Below are positions 54,439-63,832 of a DNA stretch of 64,000 bases, one piece after another (within the stretch, counting starts at the first letter, position 1; the number at the start of each line of letters is the position of its first letter). This DNA is from Mycetocola zhadangensis (GTDB taxonomy: Bacteria; Actinomycetota; Actinomycetes; Actinomycetales; Microbacteriaceae). The notes below the pieces were generated by a model. It worked only from the letters and a program-made list of their open reading frames with translations. It did not search any database and was not told the DNA's origin. The translations under genes and the position numbers were made by a program. The stretch spans positions 868,001-932,000 of the forward strand of contig NZ_RCWJ01000001.1 in the NCBI RefSeq assembly GCF_003668565.1, given 5' to 3'.

Positions 54439-55203
54439 CGTGCGTGCCCGGATGTTTTCCGCAAGCTGCTCGATCTCGGCCGCAACGGCCGCTGTCCCGG
54501 TGTGCTGAACAACGTGGCCTGATCCGGGAACTGAGACAACCCGGGCTCCGGGGGAGCGACGGGCCAGCGCTCGTGCCCACCCCTCAGGCGCGACGGGGTC
54601 CTGCGCTCCCCGGATCACGAGCACCGGCACGTCGAGCAGCGGAAGCGTCTCTTCAATCCGATAACCGAGCATCGCCGGCAGTTCAGTGAGATACCAGCGG
54701 ATGCCACTGCGCAGGTAATCGGTAAGCACTATCCAGTTCGAACTGGGGCTCTCGTGAACCACATCACGCGCGAGTCGCATGCCTTGCTGCCACGCGGTTG
54801 GCGCGCGTTCGTCTACGACGGGCCCGATCAGGACAAGGCCAGCTGCGGGGAGCCGCCGAGCGGTCTCAACCACGACCTGCGCTCCCATCGAGTGGCCGAC
54901 GAGGATCGGCGCGCGAATGCCGGCATCGACGAGGTAGGTTGCGACCACAGCCCCCAGATCCTCAACGCTGAGCTGCCGATCCGGGCGCTTGTTGGGTCCG
55001 AACCCCGGAAGATCGATCGAAAGAACCGTGGCCGATCGCGCCAACACATTGGCGAGCCGCATGAAGTACCGGGACGAGACGCCAATCCCGTGAACCAGAA
55101 CTATGACGTTCCGCGGATCGGGGGAGACAGCATCCCATCGTCTGACTCGAAGAACGAGATCGTCGAAAACGTGGCTGTGTGCGTCAGGAAAACGGGAACT
55201 CAT
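54424..55203 (-). CDS. Alpha/beta hydrolase
   Basis: A 259-aa soluble hydrolase. The nucleophile elbow is GHSMGAQ, the oxyanion segment VLVHGIGVSSRYF, the acid in RGAQDPVAPEGWA and the base in GSGHVVQH, so the triad is complete. The substrate is not recognisable. The start ATG overlaps the stop of the upstream lysoplasmalogenase gene (ATGA). Both act plausibly on lipid-related substrates, but that is guilt by association. Its last codons carry the inverted copy of the neighbouring repeat. Confidence 0.85.
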   Translation of the reverse strand: MSSRFPDAHSHVFDDLVLRVRRWDAVSPDPRNVIVLVHGIGVSSRYFMRLANVLARSATVLSIDLPGFGPNKRPDRQLSVEDLGAVVATYLVDAGIRAPILVGHSMGAQVVVETARRLPAAGLVLIGPVVDERAPTAWQQGMRLARDVVHESPSSNWIVLTDYLRSGIRWYLTELPAMLGYRIEETLPLLDVPVLVIRGAQDPVAPEGWARALARRSPGARVVSVPGSGHVVQHTGTAAVAAEIEQLAENIRARTVANG

Positions 55204-55895
55204 CTGGAGGCAACTTTCGACGTGGGGGAGAGATCGGAGGCACGGTCACGCCAGGAGACGACGAGTCCCCAGGCGATAAGGCCCTGGCCGGCAAGGTAGG
55301 TGAACATGATCAGCAGGTCCGGCTGCCACATCTCCAGGTTCGGTACGAACAGGTTCAGGGCCAGTATCGAGTCTGACATCAGGAACAGAAGGGCACCGAG
55401 CATCACCCGGGGAGCGCACCGGGTCGAAACGATGGCCATCGTCGCGATCACAACGCCGTATCCGACCACCGGCAGCAGCAGCTCATCCAGGTGGGGCACC
55501 AGAGCGGCCATAAGGATGCCGAACCACACGACGAAGATGGCGCTCCACCAGCGTGGCCAACCGCGTCCGGTCGGTCCGACAAAGATCGCGATGTAGACGA
55601 TGTGCGCCACCAGGAACGCGCCAAGGCCGATGAGGAAGAGCGTGTTTCCTTCTCCGAGGAGCGCGATATCGCCCACGGTGCTGAACAGCAGAGCAATCAT
55701 CAGAAGGTACCCACGCCCGCCAGATCGGAGTCCGCCGACCACGATCACCGCAATCGCCAGCGTTGGCATGAGTAGAGGCTTCGTCCACGAACTGAGCTGT
55801 TCTGCACCGATAATCAGCGCACCGAGATGCAGGACGCTCACCGCCACGAAAACCGCAATCGCGACGAATGCCGAACGGGTCGGGGTGGCAGACAC
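55200..55895 (-). CDS. Lysoplasmalogenase (YhhN family)
   Basis: A 231-aa protein with about eight helices of the YhhN family. Conserved acidic and polar residues are visible in WTKPLLMPTLAI, LLFSTVGDIALL and GALLFLMSDSILALN (two active-site Asp candidates). Characterised relatives hydrolyse the vinyl-ether bond of lysoplasmalogens. A GTG start at 55895 has AAGGAG 5-6 nt upstream. The alpha/beta hydrolase gene overlaps by 4 bases. Confidence 0.85.
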   Translation of the reverse strand: MSATPTRSAFVAIAVFVAVSVLHLGALIIGAEQLSSWTKPLLMPTLAIAVIVVGGLRSGGRGYLLMIALLFSTVGDIALLGEGNTLFLIGLGAFLVAHIVYIAIFVGPTGRGWPRWWSAIFVVWFGILMAALVPHLDELLLPVVGYGVVIATMAIVSTRCAPRVMLGALLFLMSDSILALNLFVPNLEMWQPDLLIMFTYLAGQGLIAWGLVVSWRDRASDLSPTSKVASR

Positions 55896-56024
55896 TGGCG
55901 CTCCTTCGCTTTCCTCACGGGTGCGTTCACTCTAGAGCCGTTTCGCCCGCCGCCGCTCGCGCACGATCGGTTCCTTCCGCGGCGCTAAAGTTGAAGGGTC
56001 TTACTACTTAGAGGAGCAAATCAC

Positions 56025-57992
56025 GTGTCTGACGGATTCGAGAGATTCACCGATCGGTCCGTTGTCGCCATGCGCGTCAACGGCGAGCTGAAAGATCTCG
56101 CGACGACGATCACCGACACCGACGAGGTCGAGGCTGTAACCATCGACTCGCCCGACGGGCTCAGCATCCTCCGCCATTCGGCTGCGCACGTCCTCGCCCA
56201 GGCCGTTCAGAAGGTCAACCCCGACGCGAAACTCGGCATCGGACCACCCGTCACCGACGGTTTCTACTACGACTTCGACGTGCGCGAATCCTTCACGCCC
56301 GAAGATCTCAAGGCACTGTCGAAGGAGATGGACCGCATCATCCGCTCGGGGCAGCGTTTTGTTCGCCGGGTCGTCACCGACGCCGAGGCGCGCGAAGAAC
56401 TGGCGAACGAGCCATTCAAGCTCGAGCTGATCGGTCTCAAGGGCGGATCAGGCGACGGCCAGAACGACGAGAACGTCGAGGTCGGGGGAGCAGAGCTCAC
56501 CATCTACGACAACGTCAACCCGAAGACGGGGGAGACGGAGTGGAAGGACCTCTGCCGCGGGCCTCACCTGCCCAACACGCGCATGATCGGAAACGGCTAC
56601 GCGCTCACTCGCGTCGCCGCAGCTTACTGGCGCGGCTCGGAGAAGAACCCACAGCTCCAGCGCATCTACGGCACGGCCTGGCCGACCAAGGATGAGCTGC
56701 GCGCCTACCAGTCGCGGCTCGAAGAGGCCGCCAAACGTGACCACCGCAAGCTCGGCGCCGAGCTTGACCTGTTCAGCTTCCCGGACGAGATCGGTTCCGG
56801 CCTCGCTGTGTTCCACCCCAAGGGCGGAATCATCCGGTCCGAGATCGAGAACTACCTGCGCGAACAGCTGATCGAGAACGACTACGAACTCGTCAACACA
56901 CCCCACATCACGAAGGGGCACCTGTTCGAGACCAGCCAGCACCTGAACTGGTACCGCGATGGCATGTTCCCGCCCATGCATCTTGATGAAGAAACGGATG
57001 CCGACGGCAACGTCACGAGGATGGGCCAGGACTACTACCTGAAGCCCATGAACTGCCCGATGCACAACCTGATCTTCCGGGCGCGCGGACGCAGCTACCG
57101 CGAACTGCCCCTCCGGCTTGCGGAGTTCGGAACCGTGTACCGCTACGAGAAGAGCGGAACCCTCTCGGGACTCACCCGCGTGCGCGGCCTCACCCAGGAC
57201 GACGCCCACATCTACGTGACGCCTGAGCAGATCAAGGACGAGGTGGGCCGCCAGCTCGCGTTCGTCCTCGAGACCCTCCGCGGTTACGGCCTTGAGGACT
57301 TCTACCTCGAGCTCTCGACCAAAGACCCGGAGAAGTTCGTCGGTTCAGACGAGATCTGGGAAACCGCGACGCAGACCCTCCGTGAGGTGGCTATCGACTC
57401 TGGCCTCGAGCTCGTCGACGACCCGGGCGGAGCGGCGTTCTACGGCCCGAAGATCTCGGTGCAGGCGCGCGACGCAATCGGCCGCACCTGGCAGCTCTCG
57501 ACAGTGCAGCTCGACTTCAACCAGCCGGAGCTGTTCGAGCTCGAGTACACCGGAGCTGACGGAACCCGCCAGCGGCCGGCCATGATCCACCGTGCGCTTC
57601 TCGGTTCTGTCGAGCGCTTCTTCGCGATCCTGCTCGAGCACTACGCTGGTGCATTCCCGGTCTGGCTGTCTCCGGTGCAGGCCATCGGCATCCCCGTCGC
57701 TGACGAGTACGCACCGTACCTCGACGACATCGCCGCGAAGCTCAAGAAGCGCGGTGTCCGGGTGCAGGTCGACCACAGCGACGACCGGATGCCGAAAAAG
57801 ATCCGCACACACACGAAGGCGAAGATTCCATTCCAGCTCATCGCCGGCGAGGAAGACCGTGCGAACAACGCGGTCAGCTTCCGATTCCGTGACGGAACGC
57901 AACTCAACGGCATCCCAGTCGATGAAGCGATCGAAAGGATCGTCTCGTCGATCGAGTCGCACGCGCAGGTTTCGACGGCATGGCTCGACTAG
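56025..57992 (+). CDS. thrS: Threonyl-tRNA synthetase
   Basis: A 655-aa class II synthetase. The N-terminal part has the editing-domain zinc-like [11 protein letters not shown]. Catalytic motifs are motif 1 near FPPMHLDE, the zinc-ligand [10 protein letters not shown], motif 2 [22 protein letters not shown] and motif 3 [18 protein letters not shown]; these are given separately and lie in order. A C-terminal anticodon-binding domain ([13 protein letters not shown]) ends the protein. The GTG at 56025 has GAGGAG 8 nt upstream. The HIT gene overlaps its 3' end by 13 bases. No T-box was recognised. Confidence 0.96.
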   Translation: MSDGFERFTDRSVVAMRVNGELKDLATTITDTDEVEAVTIDSPDGLSILRHSAAHVLAQAVQKVNPDAKLGIGPPVTDGFYYDFDVRESFTPEDLKALSKEMDRIIRSGQRFVRRVVTDAEAREELANEPFKLELIGLKGGSGDGQNDENVEVGGAELTIYDNVNPKTGETEWKDLCRGPHLPNTRMIGNGYALTRVAAAYWRGSEKNPQLQRIYGTAWPTKDELRAYQSRLEEAAKRDHRKLGAELDLFSFPDEIGSGLAVFHPKGGIIRSEIENYLREQLIENDYELVNTPHITKGHLFETSQHLNWYRDGMFPPMHLDEETDADGNVTRMGQDYYLKPMNCPMHNLIFRARGRSYRELPLRLAEFGTVYRYEKSGTLSGLTRVRGLTQDDAHIYVTPEQIKDEVGRQLAFVLETLRGYGLEDFYLELSTKDPEKFVGSDEIWETATQTLREVAIDSGLELVDDPGGAAFYGPKISVQARDAIGRTWQLSTVQLDFNQPELFELEYTGADGTRQRPAMIHRALLGSVERFFAILLEHYAGAFPVWLSPVQAIGIPVADEYAPYLDDIAAKLKKRGVRVQVDHSDDRMPKKIRTHTKAKIPFQLIAGEEDRANNAVSFRFRDGTQLNGIPVDEAIERIVSSIESHAQVSTAWLD

Positions 57993-58585
57993 GCCTCGAC
58001 GATTACGGCGACGAGCAGCCGATGCATCCAACGGTCAGCCCTGCAGCCGGCGTTGAGTCAGCGGCTCACCTGGCCGGGGTTCCGGACGAGTTCCAACGAC
58101 TGTGGACGCCGCACCGGCTCGTCTACATCCAGCACGGACAGCAGCCGGACGAGCACGAGTGCCCGTTCTGCCACGCGCCTGCCATGCCGGACGACGATGC
58201 GCTGATCGTGGCGCGAGGCAAACACGCTTTTGTGCTTCTGAACCTGTTCCCTTACAACAGCGGCCACCTGCTCGTCTGCCCGTACCGTCATATTTCGACC
58301 TACGATTTGGCAACACCTGACGAAGTCGCTGAGATAGGTGAACTGACTCAGACCGCTATGAAGGTCGTCCGGACCGTCTCGCGGAACGATGGCTTCAATA
58401 TCGGAATGAACCAGGGCGTCGTTGCCGGGGCCGGTATCGCTGGACACCTTCACCAGCACATCGTGCCTCGTTGGGCGCAGGACGCGAACTTTCTCCCGAT
58501 CATCGCAAAAACGAAGGCGCTGCCGCAGCTGCTCGGGGACGTCCGCGAGGCTCTCGCCGACGCCTGGCCCGCCCCATCGGCCTGA
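57980..58585 (+). CDS. HIT family protein
   Basis: A 201-aa histidine-triad nucleotide hydrolase/transferase. The triad is [10 protein letters not shown], preceded by FNIGMNQG. An N-terminal CPFCHAPAM may pair with a downstream His to bind zinc, as in AP4A phosphorylase-type actinobacterial HIT proteins. It overlaps thrS by 13 bases, so translation is coupled. In mycobacteria this gene precedes pgsA and phosphatidylinositol mannoside genes; here pdxS follows directly. Confidence 0.9.
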   Translation: MARLGLDDYGDEQPMHPTVSPAAGVESAAHLAGVPDEFQRLWTPHRLVYIQHGQQPDEHECPFCHAPAMPDDDALIVARGKHAFVLLNLFPYNSGHLLVCPYRHISTYDLATPDEVAEIGELTQTAMKVVRTVSRNDGFNIGMNQGVVAGAGIAGHLHQHIVPRWAQDANFLPIIAKTKALPQLLGDVREALADAWPAPSA

Positions 58586-58659
58586 CCCCACGAACTCCGA
58601 GCGAGTCCCATCGACCGCCCGAGGCTATCTCTCGACAGAACGAACTAGGATTGAGCATT

Positions 58660-59562
58660 ATGACGAACAGCACCAACACCGGCGAACAGGGTTCCAACCG
58701 CGTCAAGCGCGGTCTTGCAGAAATGCTGAAGGGTGGCGTCATTATGGACGTCGTCACTCCTGACCAGGCTCGAATCGCCGAGGATGCCGGCGCGGTCGCT
58801 GTCATGGCGCTCGAGCGCGTTCCAGCCGACATCCGGTCGCAGGGCGGCGTCGCCCGCATGAGCGACCCCGACCTCATCGAGGCGATCCGCGCAGAGGTGT
58901 CCATCCCGGTGATGGCCAAGGCCCGGATCGGTCACTTCGTCGAGGCTCAGGTTCTCCAGTCGCTCAACGTCGATTACATCGACGAGTCAGAGGTGCTCAG
59001 CCCGGCTGACTACGTCAACCACATCGACAAGTGGGGCTTCAACGTTCCCTTCGTCTGCGGCGCAACGAACCTCGGAGAGGCGCTTCGCCGCATCAACGAG
59101 GGTGCGGCCATGATCCGTTCGAAGGGCGAGGCCGGAACCGGTGACGTCTCAGAGGCGACCAAGCACATCCGCAAGATCAAGAGCGAGATTGCCCAGCTCA
59201 CCTCGATGTCGAAGGACGAGCTGTACGTGGCCGCCAAGGAACTGCAGGCTCCGTACGAACTCGTCGCCGAAATCGCCGAGTCTGGCAAGCTGCCCGTCGT
59301 GCTGTTTACCGCAGGTGGAGTGGCGACCCCCGCAGACGCGGCCATGATGATGCAGCTGGGTGCTGACGGCGTCTTCGTCGGATCCGGAATCTTCAAGTCG
59401 GGCAGCCCCGAAAAGCGCGCGGCTGCTGTCGTAAAGGCCACAACGTTCTACGACGACCCAGCCGTGATCACCGAAGTGTCCCGCGGACTTGGCGAAGCCA
59501 TGGTCGGCATCAACGTCTCGGATCTGGCAGCTCCTCACCGCCTCGCTGAGCGTGGCTGGTAG
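58660..59562 (+). CDS. pdxS: Pyridoxal 5'-phosphate synthase subunit PdxS
   Basis: A 300-aa (beta/alpha)8-barrel that builds PLP from ribose 5-phosphate, glyceraldehyde 3-phosphate and ammonia. Catalytic lysines lie in [13 protein letters not shown]-adjacent and [10 protein letters not shown] segments; phosphate-binding [14 protein letters not shown] and [24 protein letters not shown] are visible. The start at 58660 ([10 protein letters not shown]) follows TAGGAT by 8 nt. pdxT overlaps its last codons, as expected for the PdxST complex. Confidence 0.96.
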   Translation: MTNSTNTGEQGSNRVKRGLAEMLKGGVIMDVVTPDQARIAEDAGAVAVMALERVPADIRSQGGVARMSDPDLIEAIRAEVSIPVMAKARIGHFVEAQVLQSLNVDYIDESEVLSPADYVNHIDKWGFNVPFVCGATNLGEALRRINEGAAMIRSKGEAGTGDVSEATKHIRKIKSEIAQLTSMSKDELYVAAKELQAPYELVAEIAESGKLPVVLFTAGGVATPADAAMMMQLGADGVFVGSGIFKSGSPEKRAAAVVKATTFYDDPAVITEVSRGLGEAMVGINVSDLAAPHRLAERGW

Positions 59563-60151
59563 CGGCTCGCCGAAGGTAGGCGTTCTCGCCCTCCAGGGCG
59601 ATTTCCGCGAACACGCGGCTGTTCTTCGGAGCCTCGGCGCCGACGTCACCCTGGTGCGCAGGCCGGAAGAGCTTGAAGCTGTCGATGGGCTCGTGATCCC
59701 CGGCGGTGAGTCCAGTGTTATGGACAAACTGTCGCGCGCCTTCGGGCTTGCTGAGCCGCTGAAGGAAGCCATTGGTGCCGGCCTTCCGGTTTACGGCACC
59801 TGCGCCGGATTGATCATGCTGGCCGACTCGATAGTTGACGGGATCCGCGGCCAGCAGTCGCTTGGCGGGCTCGATGTAGCGGTGCGCCGGAATGCGTTCG
59901 GCTCGCAAGGTGATTCGTTCGAAACAGACCTCGACATTCCCGCGCTTGGCGGGCATCCGCTTCATGCTGTTTTCATTCGGGCTCCCATCGTCGAATCCGT
60001 CGGCGCTCGGGCGACGTCGCTCGCGGCACTCACCGACGGACGGGTTGTTGCCGTTGAGCAGGGCAACCTGCTTGGCACCTCATTTCACCCCGAAGTGACC
60101 GGCGACACGCGCTTCCACGAGTATTTCCTCGACAAGGTGCGCGCCGCGTAA
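59552..60151 (+). CDS. pdxT: Pyridoxal 5'-phosphate synthase glutaminase subunit PdxT
   Basis: A 199-aa class I glutamine amidotransferase that supplies ammonia to PdxS. The catalytic triad is intact: Cys in [11 protein letters not shown], His and Glu in [21 protein letters not shown] is the oxyanion region. This contrasts with the cysteine-free GatD in the same window. The GTG start at 59552 overlaps pdxS by 11 bases. Confidence 0.95.
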   Translation: MAGSGSPKVGVLALQGDFREHAAVLRSLGADVTLVRRPEELEAVDGLVIPGGESSVMDKLSRAFGLAEPLKEAIGAGLPVYGTCAGLIMLADSIVDGIRGQQSLGGLDVAVRRNAFGSQGDSFETDLDIPALGGHPLHAVFIRAPIVESVGARATSLAALTDGRVVAVEQGNLLGTSFHPEVTGDTRFHEYFLDKVRAA

Positions 60152-60218
60152 TCGAAATCCAGCGCCGAACGCACCAGTGATTTAGAATGGTGCGGTTACA
60201 GATCCAGTTAGGGAGCAC

Positions 60219-60980
60219 ATGTCCGGTCACTCCAAATGGGCAACAACGAAGCACAAGAAGGCGATCACCGACTCGCGCCGTGCTAAAGCCTTCGCGAAGC
60301 TCATCAAGAACATCGAGGTCGCCGCAAAGATGGGCGGCGCCGACCTTTCTGGCAACCCGACCCTGGTCGACGCCATCCAGAAGGCCAAGAAGACCTCGGT
60401 TCCCAACGACAACATCGACCGTGCGGTCAAGCGGGGCGCCGGTCTCTCCGGTGAGGCCGTCGACTACACGACGATCATGTATGAAGGTTATGCCCAGCAC
60501 GGAGTCGCCCTGCTGATCGAGTGCCTCACCGACAACAAGAACCGCGCGGCGGCCGACGTTCGCACGCTCATGAGCCGCAACGGCGGCACCATGGGTGACC
60601 CGGGCAGCGTCGCATACAACTTCGCTCGCAAGGGCATCATCGTCGTTCCGGCCGCGAACACCACGGAGGACGACATCCTGGCCGCTGTGCTCGACGCCGG
60701 CGCAGAAGAGGTTGTCGACGAGGGCGAAACCTTCGAGATCATTACCGATCCCTCCGATCTCGTCGCGACAAGAACGGCACTTCAGGAAGCAGGCATCGAC
60801 TACGACTCGGCCGACGCCGCTTTCGTGCCGAACCTCAAGGTCGAAGTTGACGCCGAGACGGCTCGCAAGATCTTCAAGCTCATCGATGCTCTCGAGGACT
60901 CCGATGACGTGCAGAACATCTACAGCAACTACGACCTCTCGCCTGAGGTTCAGGCCGAGCTTCAGTCTGAAGACGACTAG
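60219..60980 (+). CDS. YebC/PmpR family transcriptional regulator or translation factor
   Basis: A 253-aa protein beginning [15 protein letters not shown], the diagnostic N-terminus. [21 protein letters not shown] and [16 protein letters not shown] are further family signatures. The family was described as DNA-binding, and recent work on some members links it to ribosomes at proline stretches; I cannot tell which applies. It lies 6 bases upstream of ruvC, a conserved order. Confidence 0.94.
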   Translation: MSGHSKWATTKHKKAITDSRRAKAFAKLIKNIEVAAKMGGADLSGNPTLVDAIQKAKKTSVPNDNIDRAVKRGAGLSGEAVDYTTIMYEGYAQHGVALLIECLTDNKNRAAADVRTLMSRNGGTMGDPGSVAYNFARKGIIVVPAANTTEDDILAAVLDAGAEEVVDEGETFEIITDPSDLVATRTALQEAGIDYDSADAAFVPNLKVEVDAETARKIFKLIDALEDSDDVQNIYSNYDLSPEVQAELQSEDD

Positions 60981-60986
60981 GTCACG

Positions 60987-61559
60987 ATGAGCCTTCGGGT
61001 GCTCGGCATCGACCCAGGCCTCACCCGGTGTGGAGTCGGTGTTGTCGATGTCGAGCCCAACCGGACTGCGGTGCTCGTTCACTACTCAGTTGTGCGCAGC
61101 GACAGCTCGGCCGACATAGACCAGCGCCTGCTGGTCATCGGTCGGGGAATCGACGCCGCACTGGATGAGTTCGCGCCCGACGCGGTCGCGGTCGAGCGTG
61201 TGTTCGCACAGCACAACCTGCGAACGGTGATGGGAACGGCACAGGCCTCCGGTTTGGCGCTACACGCCGCTGCGAAAAGGGGCTTGCCCGTCGGATTGCA
61301 CACGCCGTCCGAAGTGAAGGCAGCGATCACCGGCTACGGCAACGCCGAGAAGAAGCAGGTGCAGACCATGGTGGCCCGCGTTCTGGGACTCGCTGAACTT
61401 CCGCAGCCTGCGGACGCAGCAGACGCGCTTGCGCTAGCCATCTGCCATGCCTGGCGAGGGGGACTGCGGGCACCGACAGCAGCTGGCGCCTCCGCAACAC
61501 TCACCCCAGCACAAGCGGCATGGGCTCGAGCCGAAAAGGCGGCGCGAGGCCGAGTCTGA
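60987..61559 (+). CDS. ruvC: Crossover junction endodeoxyribonuclease RuvC
   Basis: A 190-aa Holliday-junction resolvase. Catalytic acids are in VLGIDPGLTRCGVG (Asp7), AVERVFAQHN (Glu) and DAADALALAICH (Asp pair). The C-terminus has an Ala-rich extension. It belongs to the yebC-ruvC-ruvA-ruvB run. Confidence 0.95.
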   Translation: MSLRVLGIDPGLTRCGVGVVDVEPNRTAVLVHYSVVRSDSSADIDQRLLVIGRGIDAALDEFAPDAVAVERVFAQHNLRTVMGTAQASGLALHAAAKRGLPVGLHTPSEVKAAITGYGNAEKKQVQTMVARVLGLAELPQPADAADALALAICHAWRGGLRAPTAAGASATLTPAQAAWARAEKAARGRV

Positions 61560-61616
61560 GGCCTGCGATCGCGTGGCGTTCCGCTCTCTGTCTGACGCCC
61601 ACCGTAGGCTTGACGC

Positions 61617-62249
61617 GTGATCTCAAGTGTGCGCGGAACCGTGCTGTCTGCCGTCGGCAGCAGTGTCATCATCGACGTCGGAGGCATCGGCTACGCCGTT
61701 CAGGTCACGCCGGAACACTCGCTCTCGCTGCGGGTGGGGGAGCAGGCCCTCATCCACACGAGCCTGATCGTGCGCGAAGACTCGCTGTCCCTGTTCGGCT
61801 TCGAGACAACGGAACAGCTGCACGTCTTCGACCTGCTGACCGGTGTGACCGGGGTCGGTCCGAAGTCAGCGCTCGGCGTGCTTTCCGTGCTCGGCCCGGG
61901 CCAGATCGCCGCGGCGGTTGCCGCCGAAGACGACAAGGTCTTCCGCAAGGTGTCCGGCATCGGCCCAAAGACGGCGAAACTCATAGTGCTTTCCTTGACG
62001 GGCAAATTGATCGTCACGACTCCTGTGGAAGAGCCGGTTGCGGTTCCGGCAGCAGGAGACAGCGTTGTGGTCGCGCTCGTCGGGCTTGGTTGGAGCGAGA
62101 AGGTGGCGGTGCAGGCCGTGAGCGACGTGTTGAGCACTCACCCTGACGCAGAGACCGCGCCGGTGCAGACGGTGCTTCGACTCGCCCTCGCCCAGCTTGG
62201 TCCCGCTCAGCACAGCACTTCCTCCGCATCGGCAGGAGCCCGCCAGTGA
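61617..62249 (+). CDS. ruvA: Holliday junction branch migration protein RuvA
   Basis: A 210-aa DNA-binding subunit. The N-terminal OB-fold ([14 protein letters not shown]) is followed by tandem helix-hairpin-helix motifs ([16 protein letters not shown] and [14 protein letters not shown]) and a small C-terminal domain that binds RuvB. The GTG start at 61617 has no Shine-Dalgarno sequence; TAGGCT at 61605-61610 lies 6 nt upstream. So although it follows ruvC, it probably also has its own promoter. It overlaps ruvB by 4 bases. Confidence 0.95.
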   Translation: MISSVRGTVLSAVGSSVIIDVGGIGYAVQVTPEHSLSLRVGEQALIHTSLIVREDSLSLFGFETTEQLHVFDLLTGVTGVGPKSALGVLSVLGPGQIAAAVAAEDDKVFRKVSGIGPKTAKLIVLSLTGKLIVTTPVEEPVAVPAAGDSVVVALVGLGWSEKVAVQAVSDVLSTHPDAETAPVQTVLRLALAQLGPAQHSTSSASAGARQ

Positions 62250-63271
62250 GCGGATTCGAACTCACGACACCCGAGCCGATCTCAGAGGCGGAACTCGTCT
62301 TCGAGGGCGCTCTCCGCCCGAAGAGCCTCGACGAGTTTGTCGGGCAAGCGAAGGTGCGCGGGCAGCTACAGCTCCTCCTGCAGGCAGCCGGAATCCAGGG
62401 CAGAACCGCCGACCACATTTTGCTTGCTGGCCCTCCCGGTCTGGGCAAAACGACCCTGGCGATGATCGTGGCGCACGAGAGCGACAAGCCGCTGCGGATG
62501 TCGAGTGGCCCGGCCATTCAGCACGCCGGAGACCTGGCCGCCGTTCTCTCGAGCCTTGTGCCCGGCGAAGTGCTGTTCATCGATGAAATCCACCGCATGG
62601 CCCGGTCAGCCGAGGAAATGCTCTACCTGGCGATGGAAGATTTCCGGATCGACATCATGGTTGGCAAGGGGGCAGGGGCGACCTCGGTACCGCTGGATCT
62701 GGCCCCATTCACGCTGGTCGGCGCAACGACGCGGTCAGGCATGTTGCCTAACCCGCTGCGGGACAGGTTCGGTTTCACAGCGCACCTGGAGTTCTATGAC
62801 GAGTCGGAACTCGAGCAGGTGTTGTTCCGCGCGGCGCGCATGCTGAATTTCGACATCGACCGCGCTGGGCTCGCCGAGATAGCCGGTCGGTGCCGCGGAA
62901 CTCCACGCATCGCGAACCGCCTGCTTCGCCGAGTTCGCGACTACGTCCTGGTTCACGGTGGCGCGGCCGATCTCAGCGCAGTGAAAGCAGCGCTCACCCT
63001 GTACGACGTTGACGAGCTCGGACTCGACCGGCTCGACCGCGCGGTGATGGAAATCATGCTGACTCGCTTCGGCGGTGGACCCGTCGGGCTCAACACCCTC
63101 GCGGTGTCCGTCGGAGAAGAAGCGGAAACGATCGAGAGCGTCGTGGAGCCGTTCCTCGTACGGATAGGGCTCATCACTCGAACACCCCGTGGCCGCGTGG
63201 CCACGCCGCAGGCGTTTGCGCATTTCGGCGCACCAAACCCTCAGGGTTCTTTCCTGCCCGGTGTTCTATAA
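62246..63271 (+). CDS. ruvB: Holliday junction DNA helicase RuvB
   Basis: A 341-aa AAA+ motor. Walker A is [12 protein letters not shown], Walker [10 protein letters not shown], sensor 1 [11 protein letters not shown], arginine finger region PLRDRFG, and the C-terminal winged helix ends in [20 protein letters not shown] start overlaps the ruvA stop. Its stop codon lies inside a TATAAT that may be the yajC -10 element. Confidence 0.96.
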   Translation: MSGFELTTPEPISEAELVFEGALRPKSLDEFVGQAKVRGQLQLLLQAAGIQGRTADHILLAGPPGLGKTTLAMIVAHESDKPLRMSSGPAIQHAGDLAAVLSSLVPGEVLFIDEIHRMARSAEEMLYLAMEDFRIDIMVGKGAGATSVPLDLAPFTLVGATTRSGMLPNPLRDRFGFTAHLEFYDESELEQVLFRAARMLNFDIDRAGLAEIAGRCRGTPRIANRLLRRVRDYVLVHGGAADLSAVKAALTLYDVDELGLDRLDRAVMEIMLTRFGGGPVGLNTLAVSVGEEAETIESVVEPFLVRIGLITRTPRGRVATPQAFAHFGAPNPQGSFLPGVL

Positions 63272-63272
63272 T
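63267..63272 (+). promoter_or_regulatory. Candidate -10 element for yajC-secD
   Basis: A perfect TATAAT overlaps the ruvB stop codon, 68 bases before the yajC start. A matching -35 is poor (TTCTTT at 14 bases spacing). Confidence 0.4.
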
Positions 63273-63340
63273 TCAAGCTGGCCTCTCGGTCATTTTCCCT
63301 CCCATGCGGCCTCGTGGCTGCGAAAGGTTCTTTACCTCTT

Positions 63341-63736
63341 ATGGATCCATTAACCATCGGAATGCTGGTCATCCTGGCCGTCCTCATCTTCTTCATGTTC
63401 CGCAACGGACAGAAGCGCAAGAAGGACCAGGAGGCCCTGCTCTCGAAGGTTGTGCCAGGCGCTGAGGTCATGACGACCTTTGGACTGTTTGGAACCATCC
63501 TCGAAATGGATGAGGACACCAACAAGGTTCTGCTCGAGTCGAGCCCAGGAACGGTTGTCACCGTGCACCGTCAGGCCATCGCCAAGGTCGTCGAAGACGA
63601 GCCAGTTGTCGTTGCAGACAACGCCGAAATCGTCGAGGCCGATGACACGCACGTTGAACCGGCGACTGCTCTCCCCACCGAGTTCGACGCAACGACCGAC
63701 GTCACCGATTCACGTGACAAGAAGGCTGACCAGTAG
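63341..63736 (+). CDS. yajC: Preprotein translocase subunit YajC
   Basis: A 131-aa Sec accessory protein. A single N-terminal helix (LTIGMLVILAVLIFFMFRN) is followed by RKKDQEALLSKVVPGAEVMT and a small beta domain (FGLFGTILEMDED), the YajC pattern. The C-terminal 40 residues are acidic and divergent. The start is the ATG at 63341; a GTG nine codons earlier is possible. secD follows after a hairpin. Confidence 0.93.
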   Translation: MDPLTIGMLVILAVLIFFMFRNGQKRKKDQEALLSKVVPGAEVMTTFGLFGTILEMDEDTNKVLLESSPGTVVTVHRQAIAKVVEDEPVVVADNAEIVEADDTHVEPATALPTEFDATTDVTDSRDKKADQ

Positions 63737-63776
63737 TCTCTCTGAGCAGGTAGTCACCGAGCAGTAAAACCAGAAG

Positions 63777-63809
63777 CGTTTCGCGCCGCCTGCGTGGCGG
63801 CGCGAAACG
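63777..63809 (+). other. Strong hairpin between yajC and secD
   Basis: A 14-bp perfect GC-rich stem (63777-63790 with 63796-63809) has a 5-nt loop and no T tract. It ends 23 bases before the secD start. It could attenuate or stabilise the message. Confidence 0.6.
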
Positions 63810-63832
63810 GTCAGAGAAAGCTGAGTACGTAG

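Noticed and set aside
54255-54440. Repeat cluster as a CRISPR array
   Set aside because: Only three partial copies with about 13-base spacers of unequal length, and no cas genes nearby.
55981-56024. Possible T-box leader before thrS
   Set aside because: Only about 40 bases of leader after a TAAAGT element; no specifier stem or T-box sequence can be made out.
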